Origin: Lepturacanthus savala
Lineage: Eukaryota > Chordata > Actinopteri > Scombriformes > Trichiuridae
DNA: 64,000 nt
Assembly (NCBI GenBank): GCA_030544235.1
Contig: CM060461.1
Location: 7,757,449-7,821,448, forward strand
Direction of reading: 5' to 3'
The translations under genes and the position numbers were made by a program. The notes beneath the pieces were generated by a model. The model was not told the origin of the DNA and made no database searches. It worked only from the letters and a program-made list of their open reading frames with translations. Positions 40,895 to 53,953 of this stretch are shown here, piece after piece (the first letter of the stretch is position 1; each line of letters begins with the position of its first letter).

Positions 40895-41195
40895 GAAATC
40901 TGCAGTTATTTACTGTGTTAAACACAGTAATGTTACTGTAAATGATTATTACAGTAAATTGCTATATATTTTACAATAAATCAGAGTAGTCAAAGTACTT
41001 ACTGTAGTAAATCACAGTAGTCAGAGTTACTGTATTATAACACAGTTAATTACCCAATACTGTAACTACAACTGAAAATACAGTATTTTTTATTTTACAG
41101 TTAATCACCTACTACTCTAAATACAACTAAAATCAAAGTGTTTAATTGTGTTTTATTTTACAGTAAAGACAATACTGTAAACAGAAGTATTATCT
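40895..41195. repeat. TTTACAGTA-rich short-repeat region
   Basis: About a dozen degenerate copies of TACTGTAA / TTACAGTA occur in both orientations, for example near 40920, 40950, 41000, 41030, 41090 and 41160. This pattern is common in decayed fish repeats with internal sub-repeats. No coding capacity. Confidence 0.6.
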
Positions 41196-41883
41196 GGAAA
41201 CCAATCCTTGTGTTGATTTATTTATTTATTTTTTTATGGAAATTTTCTTAACTGAGCACCACTAAGAAATTCTGTTCAGAAGGGTGGATTTGTGATGGCA
41301 GCAGAAAATGTCAGAGAGCAGCATGGAAAAAAAAATCAGGGCAAATAAACCCAACTTTATGAAAAGATTCTTCAAAGCGAGCCTATGATTTTGTTTCCAT
41401 CTGCTTGTCAAGCGAACTTTAAGCAAACTTTTGGAAGCTCACGAAAAAAAGAAAATGCAAATTAACTATCAACTGGTTCGGAGCCAATAAATAAGAACGC
41501 AATCATGCGAAGCTCAGTTTCGTAGTGAGTGAAAGAGCAAAAACAAATTTAACAAAGTATTAGTCAATGCGGAGGTATTTTTAGAGGCTTTAAAAAACAT
41601 GTCTGAAGGGGATCTTTAAATACGTGATATTCAATGATGCCATAAACCATAAAGAAAATGGGCTACAGTTCGTCCCAGAAAAACCTGGCTCTCTGAAATG
41701 AGAGTAAAAAGAGAACAACTTTATACAGTATAATAAAAAGGAGAAGAGAGCGGAGGATGTCGTTAATGTTGGGGCTATCTATGGTCAACCAGTGGGGAGT
41801 TCTGTATTTGCAGGATTTTGATAAGAAAAGTGTAGGTGTTCCCTCCTTCTGTGTTCTACAAATGGATACGATGGATTTAATTC

Positions 41884-42133
41884 ACTGGTGTGAGGAATTT
41901 CCTGCCAGTCCGGTTACTGCCCACTCATTCCCTCACGCCATGGTGTCACCAATTAGCCGGGGCCTGGGTTTCATTAATGCATCGAAGGCTGCTGGCATCG
42001 AAGCTGCCGCACTGGTGTGAAGGGCTAGACCCGCGGCCCGCTCCTTTTTTTCATCCTGCCAGTCTGGTTACAGCCTTTCTCATTCCCCTCACGCCACGGT
42101 GTCACCAATTAGCCGGGGCCTGGGTTTCATTAA
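41884..42133 (+). repeat. Local duplication of unique-looking sequence
   Basis: Copy 1 (41884-41977) and copy 2 (42010-42133) both start CACTGGTGTGA, both contain CCTGCCAGTC or CCTGCCAGTCTGG, and both end with a nearly identical block (CACCAATTAGCCGGGGCCTG followed by GGTTTCATTAA). Copy 2 has about 30 extra bases near its start. The duplicated block does not resemble a known transposon and is GC-rich relative to the intron. Confidence 0.85.
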
Positions 42134-42913
42134 GGTATTGACGCTGCCGCCTGCCGCCTTCTGTCACATCCCTGATACTAAAGCCTGAGATGGGGTCTGC
42201 TACCTGACACGTGGGGGGGAGGAGGAGGAAAATACAGCGTGCGCACACACAATCATGGCACACACACATAAGTCACTGATGCCGGCTATACACAAGAATA
42301 CACGTTCAAGTGCACACTCATGGAAAGTGGCCACCGTCAGACACACAAACACATACACAGTCTATGAACACAAGTGTGCGTGCCCTGTGTTTATGGGCAC
42401 AAACGCCTACACACACCCGTGCTTGGATGCAGACTTATCTGTCAACGCTCAAGCGTCTTTTGTTCAGATAATTATAGAAATGAGCGCTGAATGATGAAAT
42501 GTGGAATCATAGGGAGAAGGGAGAACAAGAAGAGGATTCAGAGCATTGATCTCAAACCAAAGTCATGCAATTGCAACAGTGACAGCATAACAATACGGCA
42601 CCTGCAGAATGCAAAGCCAATGGAAAAGGGGATATCTGAAAAATCAGCCTGTGTAGTATATGCATTATGTTTAGGGCTAGGTATCAATTATGATGCATTA
42701 ATACTACGCTGATAGTTGATTTTTTTTTTACAAAAATACACAAGCAGCAAAACAAGAACATTGGCAAAAAACGAAAAATTTATTTGACCAGAAATTAAAT
42801 GCCAGCCCTTGTTACTTGGCTTTTTTTCAACATGCAATGACACAAAACGTTTCCATCAAAAAAACTAAATGTTCTTCTAATTTGACACCCTGCAGCAGTC
42901 TGCTGTGCACTGC

Positions 42914-43514
42914 CGGGCTATATATCAATATTAAAGCGATATTGTGATATGTGACTAGATATCATCTTACATTTTGGAAAACATGATATAAGTGTTGTCT
43001 TTTCCTGAATTTAAAGGCTGCATAAAGTTCTGCTATTTTCACGTTTTAGCTGTTCTATTATTTGCCTTTATTCACTTAGCCATTATATCCACCAGGGATG
43101 GGACAAAATATTGATATCATGACACATTATCGATACAAAAAAAGTCCAATTTTTTTTCTTTTAAAACTGTGAATTCTGTGAAACTGATACGTCTTCAACG
43201 CAGTGAATAAATATGTAATTACTGCTTTTTTGCCTTTTTTAATCACACATATCACAATGTATTATAGATGAATTGTCTTGCAATGTATTGATTATCACAG
43301 AACCACAATATCTCAGTGTCATTGTGATAGTATTGTATCGTGTGTGACCCACTCCTAATATCCACATTACTGATGATTGTTTCTTAAAAACCTCATTGTG
43401 TAATATTTGATCAAAGCACCAATAAACATCCCAGCGATATTTTCCCAACATCGATCAATCGATATCTGTATTTATCCAAAAATATTGGGATATTTGATTT
43501 CATCCACATCACCC
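42914..43514. mobile_element. Palindromic 'GGGCTATAT...' fish repeat, interrupted
   Basis: The block opens GGGCTATATATCAATATTAA and closes GGGATATTTGATTTCATCCA then CATCACCC, with ATATCG-like motifs at both ends. Central motifs AAGTGTTGTCTTTTCCTG, CTGTTCTATTATTTGCCTTT and CACATTACTGATGATTGTTT belong to a repeat I recognise as frequent in percomorph fish. A younger element at 43093-43357 interrupts it. Confidence 0.65.
43093..43357. mobile_element. hAT-like MITE with 8-bp target-site duplication
   Basis: The 265-bp element starts CAGGGATGGGACAAAAT and ends TGTGACCCACTCCTA; the ends are imperfect inverted repeats. It is flanked on both sides by ATATCCAC (43085-43092 and 43358-43365). An 8-bp duplication with CAGGG-type ends is the signature of hAT-superfamily transposition. 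It sits inside the older repeat at 42914-43514. No transposase is present. Confidence 0.75.
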
Positions 43515-46056
43515 ATAAAGTGAGCCATCTTTCCTCTATACATTTCTGCAGCAGCACAGCAACGGCAGTGCTATTCTGACAGTTTAGAAAATGCACAGCT
43601 GGGGTGATGCCGGGGTGAGGTTTTCCCCAGGGAAAGGAACCTACTGGGTTGAAGGGGGGAAGATTTTCAGACACACAGGTGCTGTTGAATATTAGTCTCA
43701 CGGCAAGAAGTCTGGGCTCATGGGAGTGAATTATTCATCCTCTGAACCCTGCCTGTGCGCTTCTCCCTCACCAGGCCACTGCAAACCTGATCCGCACTGT
43801 TTGATGCTGCTGAAACTTTCCATCCAACAAATAAAAATATGGAGCTGCTGCATAAAAGAATATGATATCACCAACAAATTTTGTTCACATGTATATATTT
43901 ACAGTTTCCCCTACTGTTTAATGACTGTATACAAGAAATAATTTAAGTATCAAACGATTTGAATTGATAGTTATGAGTGAAAAAAGCAGCTGATGTAAGA
44001 CCTGACAGTGAAATTATTCAATTTTGTGTTCATACTGGAATCAACAAATGTGATGGATGCATAGTCAAAAAAAAAAAGTACATCTGCTAAACAGAAGTGT
44101 ATAAGACATATTCATTTTCAGTCACCCTAAAATGTTTTAAATAATATATATATAATAATAAAAATCTCATTTTTGTGTTTAACTGTCAAAAGAGTGGTAT
44201 CATCTCCTTTAAAGGGTTAAAAGTCAGAAAACAAATGAATATTTGGCAGATATGAGGATTGATGTTATTTAAAAGATTCAACCAAAAAATTAATAATATT
44301 ACTATAGTAATTATTTTCAGAGCAGTCTTGGGAAAGGGACATTTTAGGGATTCAAGTGCATATTTTCTTTCAATCTGACAATGCAGAAAAAATAAAAGTG
44401 CAGCAAAATCAATAATAATTGACATATCTTAGACTCTGTAAGTGAAGGGAGCATGAGGGTTAAGAGCTCTTGTTTGTTGGCTTTGAAAAAAACCCTTTGT
44501 ACCTAGATTTTGAACAGCGGTTAGAGCGCCTGAATCAAAATGGCTGTGGCACACAGTTGGAATCAGATATTTAAAGCTATCCTGAAACAACCGACGACTA
44601 TACTTTTCATGCAGCCAGGAAACCGACTGGTGAAAAAAAAAAACATGCACCAAATCACAGCAATTACATTTTCATATATCATTTTTTTCATTTTTTTATT
44701 ATATTCCTGGCTTAGAGTCATGGTAAGTAGCCAGTTTCCTCCCACCAGTTCATTTGATGTATGTTAGCTAGCAACACGCTAACTGGCAGCCCGAATGCTT
44801 AACAGCTGCTGTACTAATTTTAAACGTTTACACAGCTTGTAGGATGTGAATTGCAAATTAAAACTAGTGGTACAGCTGCCAACGCCATGACAAGCAACAG
44901 AAAAATTAAATATGGTTCGGTGAAACAAATACATGTATAATATTTAACAGGGAGGCACTTTTTTTTCCTGCCCCACTCCCGCTTTGTATGACTCTCTGCC
45001 TTCTACTACCATTCAGCTGGGACCCATATTAGGAATAATAACCTATTTAGATCTGGGAATGGCAATAGGGAAATCCTCAGTTAGCCTTGGGACTTGTCCT
45101 CACTTAGTAGGACAGTGAAAGGATATGTTTGCATTTTAGCTTCAGCAGTGGGTTTGGATACTGGTGTAGCCCTTGAGGCTATAATGCACCAAAGACAAAA
45201 AAAAAAAAAATCCAACAGAGCAAGATTGTTTCACTTTAATATGAGGCCTCATTCTAAATAAAACAACCTCATTAATTCTGTTGTAACTTGTTGGAGTCGA
45301 GTGCTAGCTGTCATTGCGTGCGGGACTGGTGATAATAAGACTGTCGAAAAAACAACTGATGCCGGAGGCTTTTCCACATTAATTACTCCTCCTTTTGCCC
45401 TGATATACCAATAAGTCCCTGAGACATCACATCATCACTGAATTTACCCTCCCGGGCCGGGCAGCGCACTATCATTACAATCATCTTGTCAGATTTTGAC
45501 CGGCTTTTCCTTTCTTTTTTTCTCTTGTTTATTCAGATGCGCATTATTCCAAAAGCATGTGTTTTCGACTTTGTTTCCGTTTGGCGATGCGGCGCCGTGC
45601 CCACACTCCTAATGACTCCAGCGCCCTGTAATTTCTTTAGCGTGGCAAACTCTGATTACAGGGTAGGAAGTCGAGCTCCGAGCCAAGCATCATCTTTCCC
45701 GGTTATTGTTTTGCGTCTGCTCCCGTCTTTAACACGGAGGCCCTGCAGCTGTGTGTCTCGGCGGCCGTTTTTCCATGGAGCGCTGTTTAACACGACGTGA
45801 TTTAGTGCAGCGGCTCGCCGTTGTGCCGTCACCCCCGGCGACCGACGCCTAGGCATGCACAAATTAAACAAGCAAAAGGGTGTTTGGGAGTGAGTTAACG
45901 TCGGTCGGCGGTGATAGTGGACGGTCAAGTTGAAACTCTATAAAAGGAGAGGTTAGGTTTTAGAGAGTTAACAGACACAGGCCACAGGGACACAAGAGAC
46001 AATATACACTACTCACAGTAGGTTCGGGGCATTGGTTTTTACATGAGTGCTTTTCC

Positions 46057-46960
46057 TACACTAGCATTCAAAAGATTGGGGTCACATAGAAATTTCTTAT
46101 TTTTTAAAGAAAAGCACCATTTTTTTCGATCAAGATAACTTTGAATTAATAACAAATACACTCTATACGTTGCTAATGTGGTAGATGACTATTCTAGCTG
46201 CAAATGTCTGGGTTTTGGTGCAATATCTACATACAGCTCTGGAAAAATATAAGGGACCACTGCATTTTTTTTTCTGAAATCAGCATCAGCATCATTTATT
46301 CCAGCCATTCCATTGCAGCATCTGATGATCCAACACATGAACACCTCATTCTGCTTAAAGAGGTACCAGGAGTGGAATAAAGTCACCCAAGAACAGTGGT
46401 AAAGACTAGTGGAGAGCATACCAAGACGCATGAAAGATGGGATTAAAAATAAGGATTATTGCACAAAATATTGATTTCTGAACTCTTCCTAAGTGTGAAC
46501 CTTAGTATTATGTTGTTTTAAAATTACTTTGTTCTTGTTTCTTTGCAGTTTGAGGTCTGAAAACATTGTATCTATTTTTTGTTATTTTGACCATTTGTCA
46601 TTTTTGGTGCAATATCTACATAGGTGTATAGAGGCCCATTTCCACTCCAGTGTTCTAATAGTACAATGTGTTTGCTCATTGCATCAGAAGGCTAATGGAT
46701 GATTAGAGAACCCTTGTGCAATCATGTTAGCACAGCTGAAAACAGTTTAGCTGGTTAGAGAAGCTATGAAACTGACCTACCTTTGATAAAAGCAAAGTTT
46801 GGAGGAAAAAAATGATTATTTCAAATACAAATTGATATTTCTACCCTTGTCAATGTCTTGAATATATTTTCTATTCATTTTACAACTCGTGGTGGTAAAT
46901 GACTTTTCATGGAAAACACAAAATTGTCCGGGTGACCCCAAACTTTTGAAGGGTAGTGTA
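46057..46960 (+). mobile_element. TIR element (CACTACC...GGTAGTG family), copy 3, with an insertion
   Basis: The left end is TACACTAGCATTCAAAAGAT followed by TGGGGTCAC; the right end is GTGACCCCAAACTTTTGAAG followed by GGTAGTGTA. TA at each edge fits a Tc1/mariner-type target site. Interior motifs (GCTCATTGCATCAGAAGG, AACAGTTTAGCTGGTTAGAG) are the most complete of the copies here. A 369-bp Tc1 fragment interrupts it at 46234-46602. Confidence 0.85.
46234..46602 (+). mobile_element. Tc1-like 3' fragment inserted in the TIR element
   Basis: It starts CAGCTCTGGAAAAATATAAG and runs through CATTCTGCTTAAAGAG and GTGGAATAAAGTCACCCAAG. A frame near 46395-46466 translates as RLVESIPRRMKDGIKNK, the usual C-terminus of Tc1-type transposases, ending at a stop. 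The right terminal repeat is missing: similarity to the copy at 61.8 kb stops after GACCATTTGTCA. Flanking 21-bp direct repeats (46213-46233 and 46603-46623) are duplicated host-element sequence. Confidence 0.75.
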
Positions 46961-48044
46961 ATTATTTAGAATTTTAATGAAATGAGAAAAACTTTCAGTA
47001 AAAATAACAAAGAAGAGACACCATTTTCATTACTTTAGAATTCATTACCCTCAAAATGTATGAAATCCACTAAGTCTCTCGCAATATCCCTAACTTATTG
47101 TGAGTAGTGTAATCATGTTTTGATCAGTGGGAATAATTTATCACCTGTACACAGGTTACTTCCAGTTACTTCAACATTGCATCCTATCTGCAATGTCTCC
47201 TCTGGCTCCCTACAGCTCCGGAGTGACCACCCTGCGTGGTGCAGAGCGTAATGCCATTAAACCTTACCCCCCCTCGCCGGTAGGGTTTGAGCTGCGGGGC
47301 CAATACAAAAGGGCCCCGTTTTTTGAAAAAGGCACTGAGCCCAGCCTGAGGAGGTCAGAGGGCTGTTTACAGAACAACAGCCTCTTATCGGCTGCACGCT
47401 TCCCCAAGGAGTCTCCACCGCAAAGAGATAACAGCCTCCAAATAGGCACCGGAGTGTGACCGATAGGAGTATAATCAGGTACATTCTGCTGCGGGGAGGA
47501 AGAAGTGGAGGATAAGGGCGGATAATAGCCTACTCGACTGTTTGCGGCGAGATCGTATTCTGGAGGGACACCTTTGCATTCAAAAAAAATATTGGAAAAT
47601 CATAGCGGGATTCTGCTTCCGGTCCCACTCTAAAAGACAAATAAAATACATATAATACCAATGTTGCGTTTTTCACGTCCTAATTCAACTGCACCGCCGA
47701 GGCCTAATTCGTCCTCGGGGGATCGCTTCATTATTGAACAGTTAAATGGTCAATAGGTTCAGCCAAGGCAGCTTTTAGCACAAGGGCAAATAGACTGTAA
47801 AAGCCAATGCAAATAACTGGCACTCAAACAAGGCCTAATGCATTAATGACTGCATGACGTGCGCTAATGTGACGGCAACAGATTTAGACTGACAGTAATG
47901 GAGAATTTTGCCCCTGGTTATGCCTATGAGGCCCCGGATGAGGAGAGGAGGAGGGACGTACACCTGCCTGCTGCCTGAGCCTTGACAGAAGCCTAATAAA
48001 TAACAGGAGACAAGGTGAAACAGCAGTAGCAGCACCCCCCCTGC

Positions 48045-48090
48045 TCCATACCTCCTCCTCATCCTCCTCCTCCTCCCACTGCCACCGCCG
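48045..48090. repeat. (CTC)n trinucleotide tract
   Basis: Imperfect run of CCTCCTCCTCATCCTCCTCC type, a polypyrimidine tract on the plus strand. Confidence 0.85.
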
Positions 48091-48921
48091 ACACTACCAC
48101 CAGTCGTGTGAGCGGAGGAAGCCAACACGGACAGCTTTTTGGCACGAATTAGAGTCTCCTCCAAGCTAGTGAGTGCACTTGTCCCATGAAGGAGGCAACT
48201 TTGGAACTACAGAAAAAAAGAAGGAAAAAAAAAAAAGTTTGCTCCGCACAAATTTTTTTCAACTTCTCCTCCATCAAGAGCGGAGGCCCGGGCCTCGTTT
48301 GACAGACTCGAAATTAAGCGTCACGCTTTTCGGGGTCGAGGGGCTATGCGCTCCCACCTGAACCGAATATCAAAAGTGCGCTCTATCAGAATCAATTTTC
48401 AATCCACATAATAACCCAGAGGTTATAGGAGACGCCGCCACATAGAAGCCAGATGATTGAACAGCAGGTTTTTTCCAAAGACGCTGCCAGGGGTCGGGGT
48501 CAATGCAATCTGAGCTTGGAGAAAAAAAATAAATAAAATGAAGCTTGCCGGTCATTGGTCACGGATAAAGACTTAATTCTCAAGATGAAGCGACGGATGA
48601 ATATTTTCCTAAATAAAAAATTGAAATGTTCTTTTTTTAAGGATTTTTTTCCTTTCTTTTTTGCAAGAGCTCTCTGTGCAGTCACGCCGTAATGTCCTGA
48701 TTTAAACTGCTTTTCCTTCTCCTCCCTCGCTCCCCTCCTCCTGCTCGTCACCATTAATAACAATCGAGACCCTTGGAGCATTAATTAGCGGAATCTTCCC
48801 GAGCGCCCGGACTCTCCGAGCCACCTACAACGAATGCAGACTTCTGTAAACATGATCCGCGGCATAGTAAGTTGTTTTTTTAGACATGGTGATGAGATCA
48901 CTGAATTGTTCGAGCATGCCC

Positions 48922-48928
<7 letters not shown>

Positions 48929-48955
<27 letters not shown>

Positions 48956-48975
48956 CTCTCTCTCTCTCTCTCTCC
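48929..48975. repeat. Compound (AC)n-(TC)n microsatellite
   Basis: About 12 AC units, then about nine TC units after a four-base junction. Confidence 0.95.
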
Positions 48976-49783
48976 CTTCAACTCTCTCTCCCTTACAAAA
49001 CACACCCGTCTCTGTCTCTCACTCTCTTCATTAGGCAGCCCCTGTGCTGGCCTGTTTGCAATTCATTAGCTTTTATCCTCTTCATTTGAAGAAGGAGCTG
49101 TGTATAATTAGAGCATCTCTGTTTGTCCAGCATCCTTCACGCAGTCACATCTCAAGGCCAATTATCATTCCGTTGCAGGGCTCCCAGATAACGTAGCCAC
49201 ATCAGCCGCCTCGAGAATGAACTTCAAAACTATTACTGCCTCTCAAGAATGTAAATAAAAATCACTTGCAAATCAACAGCTAATGATTGAATGTGGAGTG
49301 GCACTCCAGGGATGTGAGGAAGATGATGAACCGTATTGGTAGACTTCACTTTCTTTCGAAGATTCTGCTCACTTTTTGGCTTCAAAGTGCTCGTGACAGG
49401 CCACAGTTAAACAGTTTCCTCAGTTATAGTGTGGACTATGAGTATTGGACTGGTCATATGTGTTTTTGTTTTTTTCAGCTCTGATCTCCAGCAATTTAAC
49501 TCTAAAGTGAGCTTTACGCTTTGATCTGATTGAACACTTTTAAAAGGCGAATAAATCTTCTTTATATATTTTCCCCAGATTCTAAAACAACGTGGTAGTA
49601 TGTTGAAAATCAAAGGAAACAAGAACCTTTTACAGTCAAGCAAGTAATACTTTGAGCATACGGTAACCCAGTGAGCAAAATTTAAAATTTGGTTTCTGAA
49701 ACATTCAGAATTTGTTCTTGGTTCTGGGAATGTTAATTGAAACTGCAAGTTTTTTTATGTAACACTATTGCTAGGCAGAAGAT

Positions 49784-50046
49784 GTAAAAGGGGCCCTATT
49801 TTGCCATTTTCCCAGTTTAATATATACATTTATGATCTATTTATCAAAAAAAAATGCACGCTTCTATGGTCCAAAAGCACCAAGTTAGACATGTAGCAGC
49901 AATACAATTTTCAACATGCTGACAAACATTGTTCTGCTCCTGTTGTGACATCACAAGCAGGAAGGGAGGGGGACAGAGACCAGACACCTAAATATTTACA
50001 CACAAGCACTGAAAAAGTGTCTTTTTTCACAATAGGACCCTTTTAA
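49784..50046. mobile_element. Short piggyBac-like non-autonomous element
   Basis: The left end GTAAAAGGGGCCCTATTTTG and the right end CACAATAGGACCCTTTTAA are imperfect inverted repeats of about 17 bp. The right edge is a TTAA tetranucleotide and the left edge is GTAA, one base off. Length is 263 bp. A TTGTGACATCACAAG motif near 49943 corresponds to TTGTGACGTCACAA in the 28.5-kb element, suggesting one family. Confidence 0.55.
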
Positions 50047-50942
50047 AAAGTTTTTAAAACATCATTATATTCTCTGAATGCAGATTGCACATGTTTGTGG
50101 TAGTGTTACCCCAAATTATACCGACGGAGAACCTCAGGGAAACATAACAATTGCCCTCAAAAAGACATTAAAACATTTGGGGGATGTTACGTTTCCTGTG
50201 GGCTTGTAATGTAGAATAACCTGAAGGAGGAAAAATAAAAAGCCTCAGATACAAGCAGAAAGTGAATATTGCCGCAGTAAAGCTTCACCAGGGAAGATAC
50301 CCAGTGTGTGCTGATGTCTGGGGGTCGGAAAGATTTGACACCTAATTAAATACACATTACAACATATTAAATATGATGACAGCGAAGAAGGATACGCTCT
50401 TCAGGCATCAAGCGAATTATATCAAAAGTCCAGCAAACTGGTTTAAAATGTTGGTTTCAACCTCACAGGGTCTTTTCCTGGGTGGACATCGCAACAACTG
50501 ACTGTAGAAATGGACATTATTTCCCTCACATAATTTATTTAATGACAAATGCACGTATATTTATATTTGCAAAACTAATTAAGCACTTGGCCTCTGCATT
50601 TGGAGGATTAAATGTAATGACTTTAATTTTAAGTTTATATTAAGTTTGCTAATTACTTTTGTTGTCCTAAAATACAAAGTCATGTTTATCAAAGAGCTAC
50701 ACACACAGTTGGGGGAAATGTGATGTTTATCCCTATGATCATTATTTGATTGACCCAGTGTACTGGACACAGCGAATACACTTGTGAATTGCGAATACAG
50801 GATAGATTATGTGCATCTAGATCTAGATTTTACTTTGACAAAAATTACCTCTATATTTCAGATCAAAAATTTTGATTTCAGGTTACCCGATCTTGAGATT
50901 ATTTTGTGATGTTTTCCTAACCCTGGTTTTGTTTTCATCAAA

Positions 50943-50981
50943 TATTTCACACAAGTTACCTTGTGGAACTTGTGTGAAATA
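50943..50981. repeat. Perfect 15-bp stem hairpin
   Basis: TATTTCACACAAGTT and its exact reverse complement are separated by nine bases (ACCTTGTGG). No run of T follows and no coding gene ends here, so this is probably a chance or repeat-derived palindrome. Confidence 0.85.
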
Positions 50982-53920
50982 CAAGGAACCTTTTTGCTCC
51001 ACTTTAAGTTAAGATATAGACGGCTCTTTTAGTTCTTCATTTGTAATAACTGCTGCTGCTCAAACACTTGATGTAGTCTATGTATAGCATGTTTCTTGTA
51101 ATAAATAAGACTACATTTTTTAATTTAGTTTTCATTCTTGCATGAGACTTATGGCATTTGTTGTTTTGTTGTTTAAATTGTATGATGTAAGTTTCTGTGA
51201 TGCTTGTATATGTTGTTGTGTACTGAATCTTGATTTGAATAAAATCGTGATAAATTCGTTCAGCCAATAAATACCAAAGATCACCTTTGGTAAGTAAAGC
51301 GCTCATCTTCAACCTGGGATTTTCAAGGTGTCTCAGGTGTGTGATGAAGTGTTGTTTATTGTTTTTTTGTTTTTTTTGGTGTCGACTTTGCCTCAACGCC
51401 CCTTATCTTCTACTTCAGTTCGTGATTTCCTACATTTCCTACAATCCCTTGTGGCTGCTTCCAGATGCTGATTCCTCCTCATTGGAACTAAGCTGAATAA
51501 TGTGTCAAGCTGTGTGCCCTTTACACAAAGTGCAATATGTTTTTTCTCCCCACATTTTCGACTGGCATAGCAAGTTTTTTTTTCATCAATATGAAAAAAT
51601 ATTGATATCTTTAAAAAAAAAAAAATCACAATTTTCTCTTGACATTCGCTGCTGATGCTTCAGATTGGATTTTTTTATGTGGATGAGGTGGATATTATGT
51701 CAATGTGGTATCAGGTTGTGGATGTTTGGCTTGTAATCTGAGCACAGATGAAATATATAACTTTTAAAAAAATAAATGTATTTTAGCAAGAATCAATGTG
51801 GATGCAGGAGTATTTCCAGCCATGATCCTGTTTTGCACACATTTGACATATGTTAGACCTCTCTCCTAGTGATTAAATGAGAATATTCCTCTCAATCTAG
51901 TCACGTCCAGCAAATAGTCTAGTCTATATAGCAGCACTTTAATTCCCCAATACACTCAGCGGACCCTTTTCTAGAAAAGCACATATATGCAGCTTCGGTA
52001 AATCCATGTGTTTCCACCAACTTTATTATCATCGTAATAAAAGTGCCTGAAAAGCAAAGTTACAGAAGGATGTAGACACCTCACTTTCTGCTTTGTACAA
52101 TCATCAATCACCATGAAGCTTTTTTCCCTCCCTCCTACAACATGGTTGAAGCCATCGTAACATAAAAAAATAATAATGAAAAAAAAATCACATGCATATT
52201 TAATTTCATTCTCCACTGGCTCACACAAAGGAAACTGCCACCCTTTAGGACACCTTTCAGAAAAAAGTCTCTATTATATCTGAGTCAGCTGGGAGAAGGA
52301 GAAAAGAAGAAGGAGGAAAAAAAAGAAGTGAAAAACTATCTAAATTATTGCCAGACTTCAAATGAAGTGCTGTTTATCTTCCCTAGCAGCCAGTGTGTTG
52401 TTTTACTTCTTAGTCACAGCTTGGATGGCAATCAGGACCGGTCAACCAGGACGCTATCAGCAGCAGTCACTCAGCGATGACAAACTACAGCTCTATACTC
52501 CCCGAGCACGGGCATTATTCTCAACACACGGCTCGGGCCCCTATCAGAAAACAAGGCAGGTTTTATGGCCGCTAGAAAAGGTGGTAAACATAACAAAGAG
52601 CGCAGCTCCCTGGAATTTAATGTGTTCGGCCAAAAAAAGACAGAGTACAGATAGGCCTATCAAAGGCCGGGGCTGTGTAGAAGAGAAAAAAAGATGTCCT
52701 TATAATGTAGAAAGAAGAAGCACTAGATAGACAATAAGTGATTTATAGTGTTGGTGGGTTTTTTTTTCTTATTTTTAAGAAGGGGGGGCTTCTCTCTGAA
52801 CCTAGAGCATCCAATTGGCTTTATGAATGCAACAGGGAGGTAAAAATTCATTAGTTCATCTCCACCATGCCACAAATGCAGGTTCACAAACAAATTCCAA
52901 AAGCAGTAAAGACAGTGTGATCCAGATTATGTTTGTTTCCCTCTTTTTCTTCTGTTTTTTTTAAATATGGAAATTAAAAGACACGCAAAGGACCCTTCCC
53001 TGTGATCAAATTGAAGCTGCACAAGCAGTCACAGCACACCGACTGGTGCTCCGGTTACCTCAGTGATCTAATTATCACATGAGCTGTTATCGCCACGCTC
53101 TCCATAACAAATGTCTGGAGCCGCGTGCGCTGCCGGCTCGTATTTAGCCTCTACCTCTCCACCCGTGTGTGGCTAATCCGTCTCATAGCCAGAGAGAGAG
53201 AGAGGGAGAGAGTAAAACACAGCCAATTGATTTCTTCCTGGTTTACATATTTACACACACACTCGTGCAATTAGGAGCACATTTATCGACGGTTCTCGGC
53301 ACCGCTGGGAGCCCTGCAGTGCAGCCCACTCCAATAAATCTCATAGTCCTACGGGCTGCCAGCGGGCAAAGACTGATAAACCTCAACACAGAAATGGACT
53401 GGGAATGCTTTTGAGCTTCGGGGTAAGAGAGCTCTCAGTCACTGGGATTGACCTGTGGCGCTCATACTGGGAGATAAAACCTATTTATTTATCATAAAAA
53501 TGATTTAATATGTCTTCTGTAGGTCTCTGAATACGGTATTAGCCATCTGTCCTCTCTACAAAACATCCCTGATGTGGGATGTGGGCACTTTGGAGAGAGA
53601 AGGGATGCATACATAAAATAAAAAAATTGTCATTTATTTAGCAGCTAAGTTGTTCTGCTGAATCAAGGTTGTGATCAAACTGAAGTTTAATCACAGCGCA
53701 GGCTCCAAGCTGGTTCCAAAGTGGATCTGGACTCTGATGGAGCGTGTGTGTGACTCTGTAGAGCTCCACTGTGAGTCGTTTAACTTCATCATCTGGGTAT
53801 CATATTATATGTGTAGCATGCTGCCCCCAACAGGCCCCCTGAAAAATGCATCACTCTGTTGAATCCCAAAACACCCCCCCCCCCTAGAACTGAAGCCACA
53901 CATAACACCACAACTTCACC

Positions 53921-53953
53921 TCACACACACACGCACGTGCGCGCGCACACACA
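53921..53953. repeat. Alternating purine-pyrimidine AC/GC tract
   Basis: AC repeats merge into GCACGTGCGCGCGC and back to AC. The uninterrupted alternation is the kind of sequence that can adopt left-handed DNA. Confidence 0.85.

Noticed and set aside
52362..52730. Plus-strand frame of 122 codons with a hydrophobic start
   Set aside because: The start looks like a signal peptide, but the rest has no recognisable domain and the frame lies in the ptprm intron without supporting splice or promoter signals.
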